A stretch of 64,000 nt of DNA from an uncultured Flavobacteriaceae bacterium. GTDB taxonomy: Bacteria > Bacteroidota > Bacteroidia > Flavobacteriales > Flavobacteriaceae. Below are positions 8,591-16,930 of this stretch, piece after piece. A program made the translations under genes and the position numbers. The stretch lies in the NCBI GenBank assembly GCA_937901915.1, contig CALGUD010000028.1, positions 1 through 64,000 on the forward strand, written 5' to 3'. The notes beneath the pieces are model-generated. The model saw nothing but the letters and a program-made list of their open reading frames with translations. It ran no database searches and was not told the origin of the DNA. The stretch's first letter is position 1. Every line of letters begins with the position of its first letter.

Positions 8591-9625
8591 TTATGGTAAA
8601 TTATTTATAATAGTAGTAAGTTCTGCTTCAGTAACCTGTTCTATTTCAAGAGGGTCACAGAAACATTCTACATGATCTTCTTCTATGGTTACAGAATGCA
8701 CCGCATAGTTCCACTCATCATCTATTTGCGAAATAAGGATAAAATGTACTTCTAAGCCTATTGGAATTAACCCGTAGTGTTCGGTAAACATTTCAAGTTC
8801 ATCATCCCATCTGTCCATATTGCCAAGTGCAGTTGGTTCACCATCATACGAGATATAAACCGCACAATTTTCATTATTATAACCTTCCGGAACATCAACA
8901 TAAATAGTGGTCTTTGGCCTTGGGTCACTAAACCATTTGTCTATGTTTGTCCATCCAAATTGTTGTATAAAAGCACTATACCCTATAACAGGGCCACCAC
9001 CGGCACCTATTCCATCCCTGATTTCCAAATCGTTTTGTTCATCTTCTACCCATACAATATCATCATCCAGCCCGCTGCAATTACCAATACCGTCACAATC
9101 TTCATCAACCCCGTTAAATATTGCCATATCTGCATCAAATACATTATTTGCAGCCGGGGCTAAAAGGGTAAAACCTTCATCAAGTTGTAAATTTTCACCA
9201 TCTTTGGTAGCATTTACAAAGAATTCGCCGCCGGAGATTAAAGTTTCAATATCTCCATTCGGACGCCTTCCATTAGTTGGCATGTTCATAAGTAACATAT
9301 CTGATTTTTTATAAGATTCAATCAATTCAATGGTTACATCACCGGTTACAGGATCCCCATTCCCATCCAAAAAGACGTTTGCCCCAAAAATAAGCTCTGT
9401 GCCTTGTTCACCATATATACTGCCTCCGGTTTCGGCATCAATAGTGCCTGTTTGTACAGCTTCACCTCTGTTATCCAGAAAAGTTTGTTGTAATGCTTCA
9501 CCATCGGGTTGAGGTGTTTCAATAATTGGGTCTTCATTGCCATTATTGTCATCATCACTGCTGCATCCTGTAAAGGTTAAGGCTGCAATAAATGTTAGTC
9601 CTAAAATGTTTTTTAATGTGTTCAT
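8591..9625 (-). CDS. Acidic surface lipoprotein of unknown function
   Basis: A 344-residue protein with a lipoprotein signal (FIAALTFTGC, lipid-modified Cys at 21) followed by an Asp/Asn-rich linker. The first half contains a beta-rich segment with the pattern GTELIFGANVFLDGNGDPV then GDVTIELIE, which resembles beta-sandwich modules in many Bacteroidota exoproteins. The second half has Asp-rich turns and CDPLE near the end. I do not recognise a named family. The gene is divergent from the ECF sigma factor and has the promoter-like motif 9648-9682 immediately upstream, so it is probably the first target of that sigma factor. A role in sensing or buffering envelope damage is possible but unproven. 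Confidence 0.75.
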   Translation of the reverse strand: MNTLKNILGLTFIAALTFTGCSSDDDNNGNEDPIIETPQPDGEALQQTFLDNRGEAVQTGTIDAETGGSIYGEQGTELIFGANVFLDGNGDPVTGDVTIELIESYKKSDMLLMNMPTNGRRPNGDIETLISGGEFFVNATKDGENLQLDEGFTLLAPAANNVFDADMAIFNGVDEDCDGIGNCSGLDDDIVWVEDEQNDLEIRDGIGAGGGPVIGYSAFIQQFGWTNIDKWFSDPRPKTTIYVDVPEGYNNENCAVYISYDGEPTALGNMDRWDDELEMFTEHYGLIPIGLEVHFILISQIDDEWNYAVHSVTIEEDHVECFCDPLEIEQVTEAELTTIINNLP

Positions 9626-9647
9626 GATGTTTAAATTTTATTGTTAT

Positions 9648-9682
9648 ATCCTTATATCAACATCATTCACATTTTGTTACCC
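9648..9682 (-). promoter_or_regulatory. Putative ECF-sigma promoter before the lipoprotein gene
   Basis: Read on the minus strand: GGGTAACAAAAT, seven variable bases, ATGTTGATAT, then AAGGAT, about 23 bases before the ATG. Both boxes and the spacing match 230-265 exactly while the intervening bases differ, as expected for a promoter and not a recent duplication. The nearest sigma gene is the divergent ECF factor at 9850. No copy is visible before that sigma gene itself. Confidence 0.6.
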
Positions 9683-9849
9683 CTTTTTTTATTTTTTATT
9701 TAAAATAGCGATCGTAATTAATTTACAGATGACAAACAGTTTCAGCAGGAAGTAATATATCTGAGGAATTTCCCGTTTAACATTCCTTATAGAGAAGGGG
9801 CAGTTGGTTTCAATAAATTTCTTTATTTTAGTTCGAAATAAAGGCATTA

Positions 9850-10437
9850 ATGAAGGACAAAGCCATTCATGAAGATCAAAAATACATTGTTGGGTTATTA
9901 GAAAATAACACATTTATCATCCAGGCCATATATGAAAAATTTGCCCCCAAGATTATTAACTATATAAAGAAAAACAGTGGTGATGATAATGATGCCAAAG
10001 ATGTAATTCAGGAAGTTTTAATCACCATATACAAGCAGGCAAAGAATGACAAGTTAAAACTCAGCTGTCCTTTTGATGCCTATTTTTTTTTACTCTGTAA
10101 GCGTAAATGGTTAAATGAATTAAAAAAATCTTCAAAAAAGGAGGTAACAATTAATATCGAAGTGTTATCTAAAGGTGATGATGTTTCTCAGCAAGCATAT
10201 GAAACGGAAATTTTTACTGAAAAACAGCAGCTTTTTAATGAAATGTTCAGCAAGTTGGGGGATGCATGCAGAGAGTTGTTAAAAGCAACTTTCGAACTTA
10301 AATCAATGGAAGAAGTTGCAGGTAAACTCGGTGTAACATATGCATATGCACGCAAAAAAAAGTCGTTGTGTATTGGTAAATTAACAGAGATGGTCCGGGA
10401 TTCATCAGCCTTTAAACAAATACAAAACCTATTGTAA
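9850..10437 (+). CDS. ECF RNA polymerase sigma factor
   Basis: A 195-residue sigma-70 family factor. Region 2 (about 20-90) contains YEKFAPKIINYI, DAKDVIQEVLI and PFDAYFFLLCKRKWLNELK. Region 4 (about 130-185) contains LLKATFELKSMEEVAGKLGV and YARKKKSLCIGKL. Regions 1 and 3 are absent, as expected for the ECF class. The stop TAA shares one base with the ATG of the anti-sigma gene (TAATG), so the pair is coupled. It should direct RNA polymerase to an envelope-stress regulon; the two copies of the bipartite motif in this window are the best candidate targets. The 224-base gap upstream separates it from the divergent lipoprotein gene. Confidence 0.88.
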   Translation: MKDKAIHEDQKYIVGLLENNTFIIQAIYEKFAPKIINYIKKNSGDDNDAKDVIQEVLITIYKQAKNDKLKLSCPFDAYFFLLCKRKWLNELKKSSKKEVTINIEVLSKGDDVSQQAYETEIFTEKQQLFNEMFSKLGDACRELLKATFELKSMEEVAGKLGVTYAYARKKKSLCIGKLTEMVRDSSAFKQIQNLL

Positions 10438-11168
10438 TGAAAGAGCAGGATTATACATTATTTGAAGATTATCTGGAAGGAGCACTTTCTACAACAGAAA
10501 AAAATGAGTTTGAGAAAAGGTTAGCAGATGATGAAAAGTTTCATCAAGCTTTTTTAACTTATAAGGAACTTTCAGGTTTTTTGAAAAGTAAGTTTGAAAA
10601 TAAGGATCATGAGGAGAAATTGAAAGAAAACCTCAAGAACATTTCTGATACATATTTTAATAAAAAGGAAAATAAAAGCACTGTAATAAGGTTTAAGCCA
10701 TGGCAATACGCCATAGCAGCAAGCATTATTATTATTTTTGGGTTGTTTGTTATTATAGACAATTCAGCACCTGTTTATGCTGATTATGCCGATTACAATA
10801 GTATAAGTTTAACGGTAAGGGGAGAAAATGAGGAATTGTTGCCAAAAGCCGAAAAAGCTTTTAATGAAAAGGATTATGAAGAAGCATTGCAGTATTTTGA
10901 TCAGATTTTAATTAAAGATATTAGCTATAAAGAAATTCAGCTTTATAAATCAATAGCACTCATAGAAACCAATCGGTACGATGAAGCAGATGAATTACTA
11001 ACGGTTTTATCTACGGGCACTTCTGTTTTTAAATACGATGCAATGTGGTATCTGGCACTGAGTAAGCTTAAGCAGAAAAAGTTTGAGCAGTGCAGGGTTA
11101 TACTGGAAAGAATACCTGACGATGCTGAGGTGCATAATAAAGCACAGAATCTTCTCAGCAAACTATAA
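10437..11168 (+). CDS. Anti-sigma factor with periplasmic TPR tail
   Basis: A 243-residue protein. The N-terminal cytoplasmic helical part (about 1-75: YTLFEDYLEGALSTTEKNEF) matches the sigma-binding region of Bacteroidota anti-sigma factors without a zinc motif. One membrane helix (about 92-110: YAIAASIIIIFGLFVIID) is followed by a TPR-like periplasmic tail (KAEKAFNEKDYEEALQYFDQ, then NRYDEADELL). It is coupled to the sigma gene by a one-base overlap. The tail is probably the signal-receiving or partner-binding part, and could pair with the TPR regions encoded by the neighbouring CHAT and kinase genes. Release of the sigma factor by cleavage of this protein is a reasonable inference given the two protease genes nearby. 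Confidence 0.82.
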   Translation: MKEQDYTLFEDYLEGALSTTEKNEFEKRLADDEKFHQAFLTYKELSGFLKSKFENKDHEEKLKENLKNISDTYFNKKENKSTVIRFKPWQYAIAASIIIIFGLFVIIDNSAPVYADYADYNSISLTVRGENEELLPKAEKAFNEKDYEEALQYFDQILIKDISYKEIQLYKSIALIETNRYDEADELLTVLSTGTSVFKYDAMWYLALSKLKQKKFEQCRVILERIPDDAEVHNKAQNLLSKL

Positions 11169-11210
11169 AAATAATAGGGCTGCTTTTGGTAGCTTTGTTA
11201 TTTTTGCAGT

Positions 11211-11981
11211 ATGGTTTTAACAGATACTCACACACATTTATATAGTGAAGCTTTTGATGATGACAGGGCAGAAATGATTTCCCGGGCATTAAATGCCAAA
11301 ATCACACGTTTTTTTATTCCTGCTATAGATTCTACATACACAGAGGCTATGCTTCAGTTGGAAAAAGAATACCCTGAACATATTTTTCTGATGATGGGTT
11401 TGCACCCTACACACGTAAAAAAAGAAAATTATAAGGAAGAATTATCCCATGTAGAAGAAATGTTGGCCCAAAGGAAATTTTATGCAGTAGGTGAGATTGG
11501 AATTGACTTATATTGGGATAAATCAACTTTAAATATTCAACAACTAGCCTTTAGAAGGCAAATTCAACTTGCAAAACAATATAAATTGCCAATTGTAATT
11601 CATTGCAGGGAAGCTTTTGATGAAATATTTGAAGTCCTGGAAGACGAAAACGATGATGAGCTTTTTGGGATATTTCATTGTTTTACAGGTACACTTGAGC
11701 AGGCAAAAAGAGCTATTTCATATAACATGAAATTAGGCATCGGGGGTGTAGTTACTTTTAAAAACGGGAAAGTTGACACATTTTTAAATGAAATAGCTAT
11801 AGAGCATATTGTTCTTGAAACAGATTCGCCATATCTAGCCCCTGTACCATACAGGGGAAAACGTAATGAAAGCTCGTATCTGCTAAATATTGTAAGTAAA
11901 TTAGAGGATATTTATAATTTATCACCAAGTGAAATAGCGTCAATTACAACGCAAAACTCGAAAAAAGTATTCAGAGTTTAA
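11211..11981 (+). CDS. tatD: TatD family metal-dependent hydrolase (DNase)
   Basis: A 256-residue TIM-barrel hydrolase. The metal-binding residues are visible in TDTHTHLYSEAF, VGEIGIDLYWD, PIVIHCREAF, GIFHCFTG and LETDSPYLAP, all in the order of the TatD/YcfH family. These enzymes are Mg-dependent 3'-5' nucleases in the cytoplasm. TAGCTTTG at 11190-11197 is a possible promoter box (TAnnTTTG), so the gene is probably transcribed separately from the sigma/anti-sigma pair although the gap is only 42 bases. The length is normal and no residue is missing. Confidence 0.92.
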   Translation: MVLTDTHTHLYSEAFDDDRAEMISRALNAKITRFFIPAIDSTYTEAMLQLEKEYPEHIFLMMGLHPTHVKKENYKEELSHVEEMLAQRKFYAVGEIGIDLYWDKSTLNIQQLAFRRQIQLAKQYKLPIVIHCREAFDEIFEVLEDENDDELFGIFHCFTGTLEQAKRAISYNMKLGIGGVVTFKNGKVDTFLNEIAIEHIVLETDSPYLAPVPYRGKRNESSYLLNIVSKLEDIYNLSPSEIASITTQNSKKVFRV

Positions 11982-12052
11982 CAAGGAATTTAAAGTTTAA
12001 TTCAACTAAATTTTGCACTTTTGTTAAAACTAATGACCAATACTACTAACCT

Positions 12053-13192
12053 TTGAATAAATTTGATCACATACGGCCTTATAAAGATGATGAAGTCCAT
12101 GATGCGTTAAAACAATCTTTACATCATCCTATTATAAAGGCACTACTTAACTTCACCTTTCCGGATAAAGATCCCGAAGAGGTGAAAGAGATTACTTTAA
12201 GTTGTCATTCTATACGTGATTTTCAAACAAAAATAATTTATCAATCTGTTAGGAATATCATCGAAAGAACATCTGAAGGATTTACGTATAGTGGGTTCGA
12301 AAAACTGGATTCAAATACTGCCTATCTTTATGTGTCCAATCATCGGGATATTATTTTGGATACTTCTTTATTAAATGTAGCTCTGTATGAAAATGATCTT
12401 ATAATGACTGCTTCAGCTATAGGTGACAACCTTGTTAACAAGCCGTTTTTATTGGCACTTTCTAAACTAAACAGAAATTTTCTTATCAGGCGTGAACTTT
12501 CTCCAAGGGAAATGCTAATGAGCTCCAAACTTGTATCTGAATATATACAAAGTTTATTATTTGAAGAAAATAGATCTGTTTGGATCGCACAACGGGAAGG
12601 CAGAACAAAGGATGGTAATGATAGAACACAACAAGGAGTGCTTAAAATGCTTGCATTGGCCAATAATGAAGACAGTATTATGCAGTATTTTAAAAAGCTG
12701 AAAATAATACCCATCTCAATTTCATATGAGTTTGACCCCACCGATGTATTAAAAATGCCTGAATTAATGGCAAAACATTACGATCAGGAATATGTTAAAT
12801 CCAGTAATGAGGATTTTAATACTATATTAAAAGGTGCAACCGGACAAAAAAGAAAAATGCATATTCATGCAGGAGAGATGCTAAATATTGAACTGGATGA
12901 AATTGAGGGTAGTGGTGAGCCCACTAATAAACAATTCCAGATGCTGGCGGATTTAATTGATGATAGAATACATCAAAATTATAAATTGTGGCCCTCCAAA
13001 TATATTGCTTACGATCTTTTGAATAATACAGACCGCTTTAAGGAAAAGTATACTGAAAAAGAAAAAAGACAATTTGAAAGGAGAATTGAAAGAAGGATTG
13101 ATGGCCAGAATAAAGTAGCCCTTCAAAATTTTCTTGCCATGTATGCAAACCCGGTTATCAATAAATTAAAATATGACGCAAGCAAAGTCTAG
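12053..13192 (+). CDS. 1-acyl-glycerol-phosphate-type acyltransferase, TTG start
   Basis: A 379-residue cytoplasmic protein related to the PlsB/PlsC acyltransferases. SNHRDIILD is the His-Asp acyltransferase motif in the spaced form seen in Bacteroidota glycerol acyltransferases, and EGRTKDGNDRTQQG is the glycerol-phosphate-binding block. It probably acylates glycerol-phosphate or lysophosphatidate in phospholipid synthesis. No in-frame ATG exists before residue ~120, and an in-frame stop lies two codons upstream, so the start must be TTG at 12053. An ATG at 12032 is one base out of frame and could have been the real start if a T was lost from the TTT at 12052-12054. The end overlaps the asparaginase gene by 20 bases. 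Confidence 0.82.
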   Translation: MNKFDHIRPYKDDEVHDALKQSLHHPIIKALLNFTFPDKDPEEVKEITLSCHSIRDFQTKIIYQSVRNIIERTSEGFTYSGFEKLDSNTAYLYVSNHRDIILDTSLLNVALYENDLIMTASAIGDNLVNKPFLLALSKLNRNFLIRRELSPREMLMSSKLVSEYIQSLLFEENRSVWIAQREGRTKDGNDRTQQGVLKMLALANNEDSIMQYFKKLKIIPISISYEFDPTDVLKMPELMAKHYDQEYVKSSNEDFNTILKGATGQKRKMHIHAGEMLNIELDEIEGSGEPTNKQFQMLADLIDDRIHQNYKLWPSKYIAYDLLNNTDRFKEKYTEKEKRQFERRIERRIDGQNKVALQNFLAMYANPVINKLKYDASKV

Positions 13193-14204
13193 GATATTAC
13201 TTATTTATACCGGTGGTACCATCGGGATGATAAAAGACTTTGAAACAGGAGCATTAAAAACATTTAATTTTGATAATATTTTAAAGAGTATTCCGGAATT
13301 ATCACATTTAGATTGTGGGCTAAAAACGATTTCCTTTCCAACACCTATAGATTCTTCAAATATGAACCCCGGTTACTGGGTTCAAATTGCAGAAACCATT
13401 GAAGAAAATTATAATGATTTTGATGGTTTTGTTGTTTTGCATGGGACTGATACAATGAGTTACAGCGCTTCAGCCTTGAGTTTTATGCTTGAGAATTTAA
13501 GTAAACCCGTTATATTTACCGGATCACAACTTCCAATAGGGGATCTGAGAACCGATGCAAAAGAAAATTTAATAACTTCTGTTCAGTTAGCTTCATTAAA
13601 AAAAAATGGGAGACCTGTTATACAAGAAGTAGGTTTATATTTTGAATACAAATTGTATCGGGGAAACAGAACGACAAAAATCAATGCTGAGCAGTTTGAA
13701 GCATTTTCCTCACCAAACTATCCTCCTCTGGCAGAGAGCGGGGTACATTTAAATATTCATGCCCAACATCTTTTTAAGCCTGTAAAATATAAAAAACTGA
13801 TTGTGCATACACAGATGGATAGCAGTATTGCACTTATAAAACTCTTTCCGGGGATCGGCGAAGAAGCTATTTCGTGTATAGTTAATAATGGGGCAATAAA
13901 AGGTGTTTTACTGGAAACTTATGGTGCAGGGAATGCTCCCACAGAAAAGTGGTTTATTGATTTGATAGGGAAAGCGATAAAAAATGGAATAGTAATTGTG
14001 AATGTCACTCAGTGTCCAAAAGGCAGTGTTGAAATGGGACGATATGAAACGAGTTCTCATTTAAAAAAAATAGGTGTTATAAGCGGAAATGACATCACAA
14101 GTGAGGCTGCAATTGCTAAACTCATGTATTTATTTGGAGCTAAAATAGGTTCAAAGGTGTTCAAAACTGTATTTGAAACAGAATTACGGGGAGAAATGAA
14201 TTAA
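13173..14204 (+). CDS. ansA: Type I L-asparaginase
   Basis: A 343-residue enzyme that hydrolyses asparagine to aspartate and ammonia. The first catalytic Thr is in IYTGGTIGM and the second in VLHGTDTMSYSASAL, both canonical. No signal peptide is present, which fits the cytoplasmic type I enzyme. The ATG lies inside the end of the acyltransferase gene, so the two are co-transcribed. A C-terminal dimer-type region (TQCPKGSVEMGRYETS) matches bacterial asparaginases. Confidence 0.93.
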   Translation: MTQAKSRILLIYTGGTIGMIKDFETGALKTFNFDNILKSIPELSHLDCGLKTISFPTPIDSSNMNPGYWVQIAETIEENYNDFDGFVVLHGTDTMSYSASALSFMLENLSKPVIFTGSQLPIGDLRTDAKENLITSVQLASLKKNGRPVIQEVGLYFEYKLYRGNRTTKINAEQFEAFSSPNYPPLAESGVHLNIHAQHLFKPVKYKKLIVHTQMDSSIALIKLFPGIGEEAISCIVNNGAIKGVLLETYGAGNAPTEKWFIDLIGKAIKNGIVIVNVTQCPKGSVEMGRYETSSHLKKIGVISGNDITSEAAIAKLMYLFGAKIGSKVFKTVFETELRGEMN

Positions 14205-14271
14205 TTTGTGATATTTAATTTTATCAACTGAAAAAAAATTCGTTATTTGCTCCTCCAAAGTAAGCGTGTAA

Positions 14272-14359
14272 AGAGAGGTGGCCGAGTGGTCGAAGGCGCA
14301 CGCCTGGAAAGTGTGTATACGGCACAACCGTATCGAGGGTTCGAATCCCTTCCTCTCTG
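14272..14359 (+). tRNA. tRNA-Ser (anticodon GGA)
   Basis: An 88-base class II tRNA. The acceptor stem is AGAGAGG paired with CCTCTCT, and the D-arm begins GGCCGAGTGG. The anticodon loop CTGGAAA gives GGA. A long variable arm is present, the T-arm is GGTTCGAATCC, and the discriminator base is G. The CCA end is not encoded. Confidence 0.97.
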
Positions 14360-14439
14360 CTTATAGTTTAATATTATGATAATAACAATTTTTTTTTATC
14401 TTTAACCCGATTAACTAACAAAAATTAAGTTCAAAAGAA

Positions 14440-15240
14440 ATGAAAAGATTATTCTCAATTCTGGCTGTTGCCGGATTATTGGTTTTTAGCGCAACAACTG
14501 CAAATGCAAAGAGTTTTACTCCTAATGTAATGAGTAGCATTTCAGAATTTGTTGCATTTGTTGATAACGCAACAGTATTTGTACAAGATGATGCTCCTGC
14601 AGCTCCTGAAAAAGGATTTCATCAAGTTTTAAAAGAACGTTTTATTGAAGGAGGTGCCGTATTTATGACATTCCCTTTGCTTTGTTTAATTTTAGGATTA
14701 GCAGTTTCTATTGAAAGAATTATTTATTTAAATCTTGCGACTACAAATACCGATAAATTAAAGAATGATGTAGAAGATGCATTGGCATCAGGTGGTGTAG
14801 ATGCTGCCAAAGAAGTTTGCAGAAACACTAAAGGGCCTGTAGCTTCAATTTACTATCAAGGTCTTGACAGGATGGATGAAGGGGTAGATGCTGCAGAAAA
14901 AGCGGTAGTTGCTTACGGAGGTGTTCAAATGGGACAGCTTGAAAAAAATGTATCATGGATTTCTTTGTTTATCGCACTTGCTCCTATGTTTGGATTTATG
15001 GGAACTGTAATTGGTATGATCGAGGCATTTGATAACATACAAGCTGCCGGTACTATGGAACCTTCACTTGTTGCAGGTGGTATTAAAGTGGCATTATTGA
15101 CTACAGTATTTGGTCTTATAGTGGCTATTATACTTCAGGTTTTTTATAACTATATTGTTGCTAAAATTGACAGCATTGTAAATGATATGGAAGATTCTTC
15201 TATCGTATTAATTGATTTGCTTGTTCGTCACAAAAAGTAG
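14440..15240 (+). CDS. exbB: ExbB/TolQ/MotA family proton-channel protein
   Basis: A 266-residue inner-membrane protein. An N-terminal hydrophobic segment resembles a signal peptide (MKRLFSILAVAGLLVFSATT). Three membrane spans of the ExbB type follow: one near 75-95, and two in the conserved block containing WISLFIALAPMFGFMGTVIG and ALLTTVFGLIVAIILQVF. The protein pairs with ExbD to drive TonB-dependent transport or trans-envelope work using proton flow. It is first of a four-gene set on the plus strand (exbB, small membrane protein, two exbD) with gaps of 8-34 bases, a conserved flavobacterial arrangement usually next to the PorT gene, as here. Confidence 0.9.
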   Translation: MKRLFSILAVAGLLVFSATTANAKSFTPNVMSSISEFVAFVDNATVFVQDDAPAAPEKGFHQVLKERFIEGGAVFMTFPLLCLILGLAVSIERIIYLNLATTNTDKLKNDVEDALASGGVDAAKEVCRNTKGPVASIYYQGLDRMDEGVDAAEKAVVAYGGVQMGQLEKNVSWISLFIALAPMFGFMGTVIGMIEAFDNIQAAGTMEPSLVAGGIKVALLTTVFGLIVAIILQVFYNYIVAKIDSIVNDMEDSSIVLIDLLVRHKK

Positions 15241-15274
15241 GCTTTAAAGTTATATTAAACGAAATTCAATTATT

Positions 15275-15718
15275 ATGAAATTAGAAAACATATTAAAAAT
15301 AGTGATTCTGATAGTAGCCATTATCTGTGGATATTTCTTTATAAGATTATTTATGGTAGGTGATGATGCTATTGAAACAGATAAAAGCCTACAAGACAGT
15401 ATAATTTCACCCTTTTTAGTTGTAGCTTATATAATACTAGCCTTTACTGTAATAGTTACATTATTTTTTAGTATTATGAATTTGTTGAAAAACCCGGCTG
15501 TACTAAAAAGATCACTTATAGGTATTGGAGTTTTTCTCGCCATTGTGATAGTATCATATTTATTGGCAACAGGAGAAACTACCACACTATCTGACGGACA
15601 AACATTATCAGAATCAGGAACTAAATGGGTTAGCGCCGGTTTAACTACCTTTTATTTTTTAATCGTTATAGCTGTTGGGCTTATATTGGCCACAGGTATA
15701 CGAAAAGCAATAAAATAA
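15275..15718 (+). CDS. Four-span membrane protein in the ExbB/ExbD operon
   Basis: A 147-residue protein with four clear membrane helices (about 8-28, 47-70, 80-100, 120-143) and no catalytic motif. I do not recognise a named family, though proteins of this type sit between exbB and exbD in flavobacteria. The start follows the exbB stop by 34 bases and its end is 8 bases before exbD. An accessory role in the proton-channel complex is inferred from position only. Confidence 0.75.
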   Translation: MKLENILKIVILIVAIICGYFFIRLFMVGDDAIETDKSLQDSIISPFLVVAYIILAFTVIVTLFFSIMNLLKNPAVLKRSLIGIGVFLAIVIVSYLLATGETTTLSDGQTLSESGTKWVSAGLTTFYFLIVIAVGLILATGIRKAIK

Positions 15719-15726
15719 CATAAATT

Positions 15727-16341
15727 ATGGCTAGAAGATCAGCACCGGAAGTAAATGCAGGGTCAATGGCAGATATAGCCTTCCTGTTACTTATATTTTT
15801 CCTGGTTACGACAACAATAGAAACCGATGCCGGTTTAAACAGGAAGTTACCCCCTATGGAACCGCCACCGGAAAATCAACCAATTATCAGGGAAAAAAAT
15901 ATATTGGAAGTTGTAGTAAACAAAAACGACCAATTATTAGTAGAACAACAATTGGCGCAATTAAAAGATTTGCGCGGGTTGGCCATGGATTTCCTGGATA
16001 ATGGAGGGGGAGTTGGTAATGAGGCTTGTAACTACTGTAAAGGTAAAAGAAGTGCTTCATCTTCCGACAATCCACAAAAGGCGATCATTTCATTACAAAA
16101 TGACAGGGAAACCTCTTATAAAATTTATATTGCAGTACAAAACGAATTGGTTGCTGCGTATAATACTTTAAGGAACAGGGAAGCTCAAAGAATGTACGGC
16201 CAGGATTTTACAGAGATGTATGCAGCCTACAATGACCCAAAAACACCTAAAAGTCAAAGAGAGGAACTGCAGCCAAAAGTTGAAGCCATACAAGATTTGT
16301 ACCCTCAAAAATTATCTGAGGCAGAACCTAAGAGTAATTAA
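15727..16341 (+). CDS. exbD: ExbD/TolR family protein (first copy)
   Basis: A 204-residue protein. A short cytoplasmic N-terminus is followed by one membrane helix carrying the essential Asp in SMADIAFLLLIFFLV (about residues 14-30), then a periplasmic domain. The periplasmic part is longer than standard ExbD, with a Gly-rich and Cys-containing insert (ACNYCKG near 100). It would work with the ExbB protein in a proton-driven complex. The paralogous exbD follows 17 bases downstream; the two may form a heteromeric stator unit. Confidence 0.9.
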   Translation: MARRSAPEVNAGSMADIAFLLLIFFLVTTTIETDAGLNRKLPPMEPPPENQPIIREKNILEVVVNKNDQLLVEQQLAQLKDLRGLAMDFLDNGGGVGNEACNYCKGKRSASSSDNPQKAIISLQNDRETSYKIYIAVQNELVAAYNTLRNREAQRMYGQDFTEMYAAYNDPKTPKSQREELQPKVEAIQDLYPQKLSEAEPKSN

Positions 16342-16358
16342 TAATAAACACAGAAAAT

Positions 16359-16853
16359 ATGTCAAAGTTTAAGAAGAAATCAAGCGGTGCATTACCGGAA
16401 ATTTCAACAGCATCTCTGCCTGATATCGTGTTTATGCTTTTATTCTTCTTCATGACGGTAACAGTTATGAGGGATACTGATTTACTTGTAGAAAACAGGT
16501 TGCCTACTGCAGATCAGGTACAGAAACTGGATAAGAAAGATAGGATTATCTATATTTATGCAGGAAAGCCAAACCCAAGATTCAGGGAAGCATATGGTTC
16601 GCAGGCTAAAATACAGCTTAATGATAAATTTGCCAATGTATCTGATGTAGCGCCATATATTCTTGCAGAAAGAGCTGAAAGAAGAGAGGAATTACAAGAT
16701 CTTCTTACTACATCCTTAAAGGTTGATGGTGAGACAAATATGGGGTTAATCTCTGATATTAAGCAGGAACTTAGAAAAGTAAATGCTCTAAAGATCAACT
16801 ATACCACCACTACAGGTGACCCGTATAGAAACTTACAAAGAATCGAACGATAA
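16359..16853 (+). CDS. exbD: ExbD/TolR family protein (second copy)
   Basis: A 164-residue protein. One membrane helix near residues 20-42 carries the key Asp in SLPDIVFMLLFFFM, and a periplasmic domain follows. It diverges from the first copy outside the helix, so it is an old paralogue and not a recent duplication. It is last of the exb operon, and the hairpin 16873-16902 ends the unit. Confidence 0.9.
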   Translation: MSKFKKKSSGALPEISTASLPDIVFMLLFFFMTVTVMRDTDLLVENRLPTADQVQKLDKKDRIIYIYAGKPNPRFREAYGSQAKIQLNDKFANVSDVAPYILAERAERREELQDLLTTSLKVDGETNMGLISDIKQELRKVNALKINYTTTTGDPYRNLQRIER

Positions 16854-16872
16854 TTTTTTCATTTCGTATATA

Positions 16873-16902
16873 AAAAAGCGTCTATTTATAGACGCTTTTT
16901 TT
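16873..16902 (+). terminator. Intrinsic terminator after exbD
   Basis: GCGTCTA / TAGACGC stem with a 4-base loop, preceded by A residues and followed by a run of seven T. It is symmetrical enough to work both ways but lies between two plus-strand genes. Confidence 0.85.
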
Positions 16903-16930
16903 ATATTTAATAAAGATTTGATTGCGTCTT

